DNA of 64,000 nt from an uncultured Dokdonella sp. Its GTDB lineage: Bacteria; Pseudomonadota; Gammaproteobacteria; Xanthomonadales; Rhodanobacteraceae. The position numbers were made by a program, and so were the translations under genes. The stretch is taken from the NCBI GenBank assembly GCA_934526015.1, contig CAKSZY010000005.1, forward strand, positions 44,554 to 108,553, given 5' to 3'. The notes under the pieces are model-generated. The model was not told the DNA's origin. It searched no databases and was given only the letters and a program-made list of their open reading frames with translations. Position 1 is the first letter of the stretch. Every line of letters starts with the position of its first letter. Shown here piece after piece: positions 57,144-64,000 of this stretch.

Positions 57144-58517
57144 TCAGAAGTGATAGACCGCCGAGGCGACCACGGCATCGACACGGTCGGAGAACTCGGC
57201 GCCGAGGTCGATCTGCAGCTTTTCGCCGAACACGGTGCCGAGGCCGAAGGTGAAGTGGTTGTCGTCGGTGTCGATCTCGCCGTAGCTGTCGTGGTCGGGA
57301 TCGGTGAAACCGCCGAAGCGCACCGACAGCAGCTTCATGCCCATGGTCGGGGTGTCGAACAGGAAGGTTTTTTCGGCGCCGAGGTGGAACACGGTTTCCT
57401 TGCCGAGCGGATCGACGTTGGCCGAGATGCCGGTGGTCGCGCCGAACAGGAAGCCGTTCGGCGAGCCGTTCGGCAGGTTGCCGTAGTCGACGCGGTCGAG
57501 CTGGGCGGAGATCAGCCAGGTGTCGGTCGGCCGCCAGGCCGCGCCGAACGAGAGGATGTCGGGCAGGCGGATGGTCTGGCGCAGGTCGACCGAGCCGGTG
57601 AAGTCCACGCCGCAGTTGGCGTTGAAGCAGCTGGCCTGGTTGATCACGTAGTACTGGTTGGTCACCTTGAACTCGCCGCCCTTCTTGTAGACGAGGCCGG
57701 CGGAGAAGGTGCCGTTCGGATTGACCAGCAGGCCGGCGTTCCAGGTGAAGTCGTGGTCGTCGCCATGGATGCGGCTGCCGAGGGTGATCTGGTCGACGAA
57801 CGGCCCGCCGCCGGGGAACAGCACGTCGAGGTCGCGGAAGCCGAGCACGGTGGAACTCGAGAAGGCATGGATGTCGAGCGAGGAATGCTTGATCGAGGCG
57901 CCGATCGAGAACATGTCGTTGATGCGGAATGCACCCGACAGGCCGAACGACTCCTGTTCCACGTCGATGCCGGTGGAGGCGATGTAGGCGTCGTTGAACA
58001 CCGAGTCGATCGAGATGATCTCGGAGGTGGCGTCGAGGGCGCCGGAGTTCTGGTAGAACACCGACATGACGAAGCGCTCGAACGGATAGACGTAGCTCAG
58101 GAACGAGACCTTCGTGTTGCTGTCGTCGTAGCGCGAAACCGGGCCGGGACCGACCGCGGAATAGGCAAACGAATCGATCACGTTCGGATCGAAGAACTTG
58201 GCGTTGTAGCTGGCGTTGCGCACGTGCACCGACACTTCGGGGCGGGTCAGGATCGTCTGTCCGGCCGGATTCGCCTCGGCCGCGGTGGCATCGTCGGCGA
58301 CCGCGGCGAAGGCGCCGCCGAGGCCGAGCGAGCGCGCGCCGGGTGCGAGCAGGTCGAACGGGATGGCGGCGAGGTTGCCGCGACAGATGGCGAAGTCGGG
58401 ATTGGTGATCTGCAGGAAGAAGTCGGCGCAGATGGGACGATCCTGGGCGATCGCGGCGCCCGACCAGGCAAGGCTGGCGACGGCGCAGAATCCGGCGGTG
58501 CGTTTGAACGAAATCAT
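57144..58517 (-). CDS. FadL/OmpP1-type outer-membrane transport protein
   Basis: A 457-residue outer-membrane beta-barrel of the FadL family, which imports hydrophobic compounds such as long-chain fatty acids or aromatics. After a signal peptide (ending near AIAQDRP) comes GARSLGLGGAFAAVADDATAAEANPAG, the FadL N-terminal signature. The barrel ends in SAVYHF, with C-terminal Phe for BAM-dependent insertion. Two cysteine pairs are present (ICADFF/ICRG and SCFNANCG). ATG 58517 has GGGGAGAG upstream. Confidence 0.92.
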   Translation of the reverse strand: MISFKRTAGFCAVASLAWSGAAIAQDRPICADFFLQITNPDFAICRGNLAAIPFDLLAPGARSLGLGGAFAAVADDATAAEANPAGQTILTRPEVSVHVRNASYNAKFFDPNVIDSFAYSAVGPGPVSRYDDSNTKVSFLSYVYPFERFVMSVFYQNSGALDATSEIISIDSVFNDAYIASTGIDVEQESFGLSGAFRINDMFSIGASIKHSSLDIHAFSSSTVLGFRDLDVLFPGGGPFVDQITLGSRIHGDDHDFTWNAGLLVNPNGTFSAGLVYKKGGEFKVTNQYYVINQASCFNANCGVDFTGSVDLRQTIRLPDILSFGAAWRPTDTWLISAQLDRVDYGNLPNGSPNGFLFGATTGISANVDPLGKETVFHLGAEKTFLFDTPTMGMKLLSVRFGGFTDPDHDSYGEIDTDDNHFTFGLGTVFGEKLQIDLGAEFSDRVDAVVASAVYHF

Positions 58518-58831
58518 GCTTCTCTCCCCGATGGATGATGGATGGCGGCAGGCCGTCCCGTCGCTCGATGGTCCGCTTGACTCGCGCCAAATGTCTGATA
58601 TTCCAGCGGCAAACGATGACAGCACCGAACCGGAATCAGTGTCAAGCGAGCCATGCAGGCGCGTTCGCGGCCGTTTTGGCCACGCAGGAACGGCGACCGC
58701 TGCTGCCCCGTACGCCTTCAGGCGCAAAAAGCTGCCAAACCGGCTCATCGGTCCGCCAGCGCATGGCGTCTTCCGCCGGCGTATGATGGGAAAACGTCCA
58801 GCCCGGTCGGCTGCACAGCGAGGTGGTTCCC
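58518..58831. other. Divergent promoter region
   Basis: A 314-base gap between divergent genes with no coding signal. On the plus strand a -10-like TATGAT lies at 58782-58787, 45 bases before the ATG at 58832. On the minus strand TTGACA occurs at 58645-58640 but without a good -10 at 16-18 bases. No known operator was recognised. Confidence 0.4.
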
Positions 58832-59401
58832 ATGTCCCGGTCGATGCCGAAGTGCCTGCTGCCAGGTCTCGTCTGTGCCGCGCTGGTCTCGCTCGCCCCG
58901 CGCGAACTGCCGGCGGCGGTGGTCGAGGGCGTCACCCCGTTGCCGGCGGCGGTGCTGCTGGCCGAATCGACCGTCGATGCCCTGCGCCGCAAGGTGCTCG
59001 TGCAGTGCGGCCTCGAAGGCCGCCGCGACAGCCTTCCGTGGTACTTCCATTTCGAGTTCGGCCGTGCCCTGCTCGAGGCCGGCGATGCACGGCGCGCGAT
59101 CGCCCAGTTCAGCCAGTCGGTCGAGCTCAATCCCGAGCCGCGCGCCGACAAGCGCCTCTACGGCATGTGGTTCACCGATTACCTGCCGTATTTCCAGCTC
59201 GCCGATGCCCATGTGCGGCTCGGCAACTGGCCGTGCGCCGCGCAAGCCTGGGAACTCTCGCAGGCCAGCGGTGAAGTGCGCACCGGCCGCCTCGATCCGA
59301 CGCGCGTGCGGGCGGTGGAAGACGCCATCGGCGGCCATGGCGATGCGGTCGGTGCCTGCCACGCCCGCGACTTCGAGGCACGTTCCTTCGCGGCACGCTG
59401 A
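58832..59401 (+). CDS. Exported TPR-like protein near the Ser/Thr kinase
   Basis: A 189-residue protein, ATG 58832 behind GAGG; signal peptide ends near PAAVVEG. It has TPR-like helices: FHFEFGRALLEAGDARRAIAQFSQSVELNPEP and YFQLADAHVRLGNWPCAAQAWELSQASGEV. The segment RLYGMWFTDYLPYFQLADAHVRLGN closely resembles RLYGQRYEVYAPQHYLGLAALRRGD in the converging gene at 59408, including the spacing to AxxW. The two genes converge with six bases between. Role unknown; probably a scaffold. Confidence 0.8.
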   Translation: MSRSMPKCLLPGLVCAALVSLAPRELPAAVVEGVTPLPAAVLLAESTVDALRRKVLVQCGLEGRRDSLPWYFHFEFGRALLEAGDARRAIAQFSQSVELNPEPRADKRLYGMWFTDYLPYFQLADAHVRLGNWPCAAQAWELSQASGEVRTGRLDPTRVRAVEDAIGGHGDAVGACHARDFEARSFAAR

Positions 59402-59407
59402 TCCGCT

Positions 59408-60274
59408 TCAGGATGCGTCGTAGAACGCCACGAAGCGTGGCGGATAGAAGGTTGCATCCGGTCGCCGACCCGGCGCGAGCTTGCGCGCGGCGGCGGCGGC
59501 GGCCCGCGCGGTCGCTTCGGCATCCCCCGGTTCGGCGGCGAGCTGGCTGATCTGCCAGGCCGAGGCGGCCCGCAGCGTCTGCAGATGCCAGCCGACGCGG
59601 CTGTCGGCGGCAGGTCGAGCGGTCAGGCGCAACACTTCCGTGTAGCGGCCACCGAGATAGGCATCCAGGGTCGGGCGCAGGGCGTCGGCTGGGCCGGCGC
59701 TGACGGTTTTCGGCGGTTCGGCCGGCGCCGGCCGGGTTTCCGCGGGGGTCTGCGCGAGCGGACGCTGCGGCGGATCCGCCGGCGGGCGTGCCGGCGGCCG
59801 CGCCGGAGTCTTCGGCTCGGTCGCCGCCGGCCGGGTTTGCGCCGGCGGCGGCCGCGTCTCCGCCACCGCGGGCGTGGCCGGCGGCTTCGTTTCCGCGGCA
59901 ACCGCCGTGCTGCAATCGCTGCGCCCACCGGCCTCGACCCCGGACAGGGCCGCGTTGCCGCCGACGAAGCTGCGGTTGGCCGGCTCGTTCCACCAGCGCA
60001 GCGCGCCCGCGCAGTCGCCGCGGCGCAAGGCGGCAAGGCCGAGGTAATGCTGCGGCGCATAGACCTCGTAGCGCTGTCCGTACAGGCGCAGGCGCGCGGC
60101 CGGTTGGGCATTGCCGGCCAGGGCGCTTTCCATCAGGCGCGTTGCTTCGGCCCAGCGCCCTTCGCGCACGGCCTCGAGGCCGCGCGAGTAGTCGTCCTTC
60201 CAGTCGGCCAGCGCCGGCGCCGCGCACAGCGCGAGCAGGGCGGGCAGTGCGCGCAGGGAATCAGAAGCCCGCAT
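59408..60274 (-). CDS. Exported proline-rich TPR-like protein, partner of the kinase
   Basis: A 288-residue protein with a signal peptide (to about 23), a TPR-like domain (about 24-110: YSRGLEAVREGRWAEATRLMESAL, RLYGQRYEVYAPQHYLGLAALRRGDCAGALRWW), a long proline/alanine/threonine linker (about 125-195) and a helical C-terminal part. Its start overlaps the end of the kinase gene by 14 bases, so they are translationally coupled. It may act in the same signalling route, with the linker spanning the periplasm. Confidence 0.82.
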   Translation of the reverse strand: MRASDSLRALPALLALCAAPALADWKDDYSRGLEAVREGRWAEATRLMESALAGNAQPAARLRLYGQRYEVYAPQHYLGLAALRRGDCAGALRWWNEPANRSFVGGNAALSGVEAGGRSDCSTAVAAETKPPATPAVAETRPPPAQTRPAATEPKTPARPPARPPADPPQRPLAQTPAETRPAPAEPPKTVSAGPADALRPTLDAYLGGRYTEVLRLTARPAADSRVGWHLQTLRAASAWQISQLAAEPGDAEATARAAAAAARKLAPGRRPDATFYPPRFVAFYDAS

Positions 60275-63224
60275 CGCGCAGGTACTCGTCGGTGCCGAGG
60301 CTGGGGAAACTGCTGCTGGTCTGGCTGCGCTGGCGCGCCTGCACGCGGGCGAAGGCCGACACGGTCTTGTTCGACTTCGGGTGACGCAGGGTCACGTAAT
60401 AGCTGCCGGCCGGCAGGGTCAGGCGCAGCGGCGTGCTGCGCTCGCCCGGCAGTTCGACCGGCTTGCGCGCGGCGTCGAGCACCTGGTCGACATAGCCCCA
60501 CGGCAGCGCATTGATGACGAGGGTGCCCTTCTGCGCCTCGAGCTCGGCGGCGCGCTGCTGCTGCAGGGCGGCCACCCGCGCCTCGGCATCGGGATAGATC
60601 GCCGCCAGCACGCGGCTGTTGGAAAGGGCCGTGGTGGTCGCGCGGATGGTGGCGAGGCTGGCATCGGCGACGCCCGGATCGGTGGCCGTGCGCACGTCGT
60701 CGGCGAGCACCTCGGCGAGTTGCTGCTCGTAGCGCTCGGCGGACGGACTGCGTGCCTCGCGCAGGGCGAGGATCTCGCCCACCAGCGTGCGCGCGGAGTC
60801 GGCGGCCAGCGGGCGCTGCTGCAGCAGGCCGGCGATGCGCTGTTCGCGTTCCTGCAGTGCGCGTGTGGCATCGCGTGCCAGCACGCGCTGGCGCAGTTCG
60901 GCGGCCAGCCCGATCAGGGTGGTGTCGTCGGCGTAGCTGGCGGTACCGGCGGCGACCAGCGCGGTGGCGGCATCGAGATCGTCGCGCGCCAGCGCCGCAC
61001 GCGCAGCCTCGGCGGTGTAACGCGGCAGCGCTTCGCGCAGCTTCAGCGCATCGGCGTTGGCCGGGTCCTCGCGCAGCAGGGTGTCGAGGATGTCGCGTGC
61101 ATTGTCGCGTGCCGGCGGCAGCGGCCGGCCGGCGCTGATCGCGATGCGCGCATTGCCGAGCAGGCCGGCAATGCGGATCAGGCGCGCATCGAGCTGGCTC
61201 TCGGCGGCCGCGCGGATCGATTTTGCGGCCTCGAGCGCCGGATCGATGCGCAATGCGAGGCCGGCACGGTCGAGGCTGGCACTGAAGTCGCCGCGATCGC
61301 GGGCTGCACGCGCTTCGGCGACCAGGCGTGCGGTGAGGACGCTGCGGAAGGCGGCCACCGCGCTGCTCCTTTCGTCGAGCTGGCGCGCCTGTTCGTAGAA
61401 GTCGAAGGCATTGTCGCCGGGCGGATCGCTGATGCGGCCGGCATCGAAGGCGCCCTGGGCGAGAGCGAGTCGTTCGGCCACCTGGCGCGCACGCGTCACC
61501 TCACCCTGGGCGCGCACGATGTCCTCGCCGAGGGCGATGAAGACGGGGTCGCTGCCGAAGTCGGCCTTCAGCGCGGCATGGGCCTGGGCAGCCTCGTCGG
61601 ATCGACCGAGCTTGAGCAGGTCGCGCACGCGGCGGAACTCGGCATCGGTGACGGTCTTCAGGCGCTGCAGCACGCCGGCGTCGTCGGGGACGAGCGCCAG
61701 CGCATTGCGCAGCAGTGCATAGGAGCCGTCGGCCCCGTTGCGGCGGCCGCGCCGCTCGGCATCGTCGGCGCGGGCGAGCAGTTCGGCGACGCGCTGCGCG
61801 CGCGAGCGCGCATCCTGCTGGTCGCCGATGCGCTTGACCAGCGCCTGCACCGCGGCATCGTCGGGGACGACCAGCAAGGCCTGGTTGGCGCGTTCGGCGG
61901 CACCGTCGAGGTCGCCGGCGGCGAGCGTCGTCTCGGCCTGCGCGCGCACCTTGTCGCCGATCTGCTGCAGCAGTTCCAGCGCGCGGGCGTTGGCCGGGTC
62001 CTTCTGCAGCACCTTCTGCACGTCCTCGAAGGCGTTCTCGCCGGGCGGGTCGAGCAGGGCGCCGCTCTCGACGAAGCGGTCGGCCTCGCGCAGCAGGGTG
62101 CGCACGAGCACCTGTTCGTCCTGGCTGAGCTGGCGCGGGGCGAGGGCGAGCCAGAGCACGCTGCCGAGCACGAGCACGCCGATGGCGGCGGCGATCGCGG
62201 CGAACAGGCGCGGCCGCCGGCGCAGCGCGCGCTGCACGCCCGAGCTGGTGTTGCGCAGCGACGGGTCGGTGCGCGGCATGCGCAGGAGGTCGAGGGCGAA
62301 GCCGCTGTCGCCGCCGGTCAGCTCGCCGGAGAAACCGAGCGCACGCAGGCGCTCGGAGGTGCTGGTGGCGGTGATGTCGCCGAGCTTCTTCGCCAGGGTG
62401 TCGTTGCCGACCACGATCGTGCGCAGCGCACGGGTGAACTCGTGCAGGTCCTTGTAGCGGTCGGCCGGTGCCTTGGCCAGCATGCGGTCGAACACCGGCT
62501 GCAGCGGTGCGAGGTCGGCCGGCAGCGGCGGCGGCGCCTGCAGGGCATGGCCCATCAGCACGTTCATCGGGTTGTCGCCGGTGAACGGCGGCTGCCCGGT
62601 GAGCAGTTCGTAGAACAGGATGCCGAGGCTGTACTGGTCGGAGCGGCCGTCGGTCTCGCGTCCGCTGGCCTGCTCGGGGCTCATGTAGGTCGGCGTGCCG
62701 AGCACGAGGCCGGTCTGGGTGATGCGCGCGGCCATCACGTCGGACTGCTTGGCGATGCCGAAATCGGTCAGCACCGGCGTGGCATCGTCGCGGAACATCA
62801 CGTTGGACGGCTTGAGGTCGCGGTGGATGACCCCGTTGCGATGGGCGAACTCGAGGCCGTTGGCGAGTTGCACGACCACCCCGATCGCCTCGCCGAGCGA
62901 CACCCCCTCGCGCATGCGCTCCGACAGCGTGCCGCCCTCGAGGTACTCCATCGAGATGTAGGCGATGTCGTCGCGGGTGACGATGTCGTAGACGGCGACG
63001 ATGTTGCGATGGGGCAACTTCGCCATCGTGCGGCCTTCGAGCAGGAAGCGCCGCTCGAACTCCGGCATAGGCCCGCTCGACACGCGCAGCTCGCGGCGCA
63101 TGACCTTGATCGCGACCTTGCGGTCGAGCGAGTGCTGGATGGCGAGGAAGACCGTCGCCATGCCGCCCTCGCCGAGCTCGCGGAGCATCTCGTAACCAGG
63201 AATGTCCTGGAACTTGCCGGTCAT
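60261..63224 (-). CDS. Membrane Ser/Thr protein kinase with PEGA domain
   Basis: A 987-residue eukaryotic-like kinase (PknB type). The kinase domain (about 8-270) has GEGGMATV, the ATP-binding lysine in VAIKVM, HRDLKPSNV, DFGIAK and GTPTYMSPEQ. A transmembrane helix lies at about 345-365. The exposed part contains many TPR-like helical repeats with DPANARALELL-type segments and ends in a PEGA domain (about 910-970: GTLVINALPWGYVDQVLD, LTLPAGSYYVTLRHP). ATG 63224 has AGGATGGGG upstream. Confidence 0.94.
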   Translation of the reverse strand: MTGKFQDIPGYEMLRELGEGGMATVFLAIQHSLDRKVAIKVMRRELRVSSGPMPEFERRFLLEGRTMAKLPHRNIVAVYDIVTRDDIAYISMEYLEGGTLSERMREGVSLGEAIGVVVQLANGLEFAHRNGVIHRDLKPSNVMFRDDATPVLTDFGIAKQSDVMAARITQTGLVLGTPTYMSPEQASGRETDGRSDQYSLGILFYELLTGQPPFTGDNPMNVLMGHALQAPPPLPADLAPLQPVFDRMLAKAPADRYKDLHEFTRALRTIVVGNDTLAKKLGDITATSTSERLRALGFSGELTGGDSGFALDLLRMPRTDPSLRNTSSGVQRALRRRPRLFAAIAAAIGVLVLGSVLWLALAPRQLSQDEQVLVRTLLREADRFVESGALLDPPGENAFEDVQKVLQKDPANARALELLQQIGDKVRAQAETTLAAGDLDGAAERANQALLVVPDDAAVQALVKRIGDQQDARSRAQRVAELLARADDAERRGRRNGADGSYALLRNALALVPDDAGVLQRLKTVTDAEFRRVRDLLKLGRSDEAAQAHAALKADFGSDPVFIALGEDIVRAQGEVTRARQVAERLALAQGAFDAGRISDPPGDNAFDFYEQARQLDERSSAVAAFRSVLTARLVAEARAARDRGDFSASLDRAGLALRIDPALEAAKSIRAAAESQLDARLIRIAGLLGNARIAISAGRPLPPARDNARDILDTLLREDPANADALKLREALPRYTAEAARAALARDDLDAATALVAAGTASYADDTTLIGLAAELRQRVLARDATRALQEREQRIAGLLQQRPLAADSARTLVGEILALREARSPSAERYEQQLAEVLADDVRTATDPGVADASLATIRATTTALSNSRVLAAIYPDAEARVAALQQQRAAELEAQKGTLVINALPWGYVDQVLDAARKPVELPGERSTPLRLTLPAGSYYVTLRHPKSNKTVSAFARVQARQRSQTSSSFPSLGTDEYLRDAGF

Positions 63225-63468
63225 CGCCCCATCCTGATCCACACGACCGGCCTCGCGGCGACAGACGGACAACCCACGGCAGGCGGCAGGCGCACAGCGG
63301 CCGCAGGGCGGTCAGGCGTGCGCGCGGAACGACTTGCGCGTGTGGCATCCGCCGCGTCGTGCGGGCCGACAGGCTGGTCCGGATCATAGCAGGGGGCTTG
63401 CGGTACGGGTCGCGGGATGGGCAACGGTCTTGCCTGCGTCTCCGCGGCGGCCCCGCCTCGCTCCCACG
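63225..63468. other. Gap upstream of the kinase gene
   Basis: About 244 bases with no convincing gene, holding the presumed promoter of the kinase operon. No clear sigma-70 site was recognised. Confidence 0.35.
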
Positions 63469-64000
63469 CCCCTCCTCTGTCGCTGCCGCCGCGGAGGAGG
63501 CGCGCTTTGCTGCTCCCTGCGCGCCCTGCACCCGCACGAAACCGCCAGCATCCCTTCGCCCCGCGTAGCGGGGAGAAGGTGGTGCGGCAGCACCGGATGA
63601 GGGGCCGTGGGAGGTGGGGCGGGATCGACGTTGCAGCTGTGCGCAAGCGCCGATTCATCGGCTGCTGCAGAAGAAGCCCGAAAGCGCCCCTCATCCGCGG
63701 CTGCCGCCGCACCTTCTCCCCGTCGCCACGGGGAGAAGGGACCAGCATGCGTTTTCACCAGAGTGCAGCCTTGCATGCTTGCGACAGCGCCAGCCTTCCT
63801 TCGCCCCGCGCAGCGGGGAGAAGGTGGTGCGGCAGCACCGGATGAGGGGCCGTGGGAGGTGGGGTGCGATTGACGCTGCAGCCGTGCGCGAGCGCTGCTT
63901 CATCGGCTGTTGCGGAAGAAGCTCGAAAGCGCCCCTCATCCGCGGCTGCCGCCGCACCTTCTCCCCGTCGCAACGGGGAGAAGGGACCAGCATGCGTTTT
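63469..64000. repeat. Tandem array of palindromic repeat elements, 245-bp period
   Basis: Three elements with CCCCTC(ATCCG) starts and CGGATGAGGGG ends: 63469-63604 (partial, divergent left half), 63687-63849 (complete, 163 bp) and 63932 to beyond 64000 (cut by the edge). They are separated by 82-bp spacers that are themselves near-identical, giving an exact period of 245 bp (for example CCTTCGCC at 63553 and 63798; CCCCTCAT at 63687 and 63932). Each element has inner hairpins around CTTCTCCCCG and CCCCGC/GCGGGG. The unit is closely related to the single element at 41409-41570. Open frames across it are not genes. Confidence 0.9.

Noticed and set aside
60381..63389. A 1002-codon open frame opposite the Ser/Thr kinase
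   Set aside because: It mirrors the kinase gene; the composition is histidine-, arginine- and alanine-rich as expected from antisense reading of GC-rich genes.
63384..63993. Several open frames of 70-140 codons across the tandem array
   Set aside because: They run through palindromic repeats in several frames and repeat themselves; no independent coding evidence.
63469..64000. CRISPR array at the right edge
   Set aside because: Repeats are about 163 bp with 82-bp conserved spacers; CRISPR repeats are 23-50 bp with unique spacers.

Overview
The window is GC-rich chromosomal DNA, almost certainly from a gammaproteobacterium of the Lysobacterales (Xanthomonadales), most like Rhodanobacteraceae or Lysobacteraceae. 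This is inferred from gene content and order: aroQ-accB-accC-prmA next to tlpA-dsbD-cutA and a CIRCE-controlled groES-groEL, many secreted proteins ending in a GF(D/E) tail, and dispersed palindromic repeats with CCCCTCATCCG ends. No rRNA, tRNA, CRISPR array, prophage or insertion sequence was recognised.

Layout. 1-3.1 kb: the 3' part of an operon on the minus strand for dehydroquinase, acetyl-CoA carboxylase BCCP and biotin carboxylase, and L11 methyltransferase (cut by the left edge). 3.3-6.1 kb: a zinc alcohol dehydrogenase, then a translationally coupled pair ending in a small-GTPase-like protein without a P-loop. 6.1-9.3 kb: tlpA, dsbD (with a duplicated N-terminal domain) and cutA. 9.4-14.3 kb: two large exported enzymes, an endonuclease I with Ig-like regions and an M64-type metallopeptidase. 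14.5-16.6 kb: groES-groEL. 16.7-18.1 kb: an orphan pilN-pilO-pilP-like trio. 18.4-25.5 kb: four secreted proteins on one strand (two delta-60 repeat proteins, a small beta-sandwich protein, a beta-helix protein), with a divergent, frameshifted winged-helix/TolB/TPR regulator at 25.7-27.6 kb preceded by three CTTGGG repeats at exact 11-bp spacing.

27.8-41.3 kb: ordinary chromosome with a flavin amine oxidase, an AsmA-like protein, a possible small RNA with a strong terminator, S1/P1 nuclease, GAPDH, a Sel1-like protein, a Uma2 protein, universal stress protein, hemolysin III, DUF456, an ECF-type sigma factor with a membrane partner, a RIO-like kinase and TonB. 41.4 kb holds a 162-bp palindromic repeat element that recurs as a 245-bp-period tandem array at the right edge (63.47-64 kb). 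41.65-45.4 kb: a TetR-controlled ABC-2 efflux operon. 45.5 kb: an EVE-like/HNH endonuclease. 46.6-48.7 kb: M14 carboxypeptidase and an exported glutaredoxin.

48.9-55.8 kb is a stress and DNA-repair group: ku and ligD (divergent), a stress-type SDR, an 8-cysteine metallothionein, a DUF6766 membrane protein, a ferritin-like protein and an isochorismatase-family hydrolase. 56-58.5 kb: dusA converging on a FadL-like outer-membrane protein across a hairpin. 58.8-63.2 kb: a 987-residue Ser/Thr kinase with a PEGA domain, flanked by two small exported proteins that share a repeat-like segment.

The most notable observation is that five exported proteins (9.4, 18.4, 20.0, 22.6 and 23.2 kb) with unrelated folds end in the same tail, roughly hydrophobic-hydrophobic-x-(D/S/H)-G-F-(D/E). 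This could be an undescribed C-terminal sorting or processing signal.
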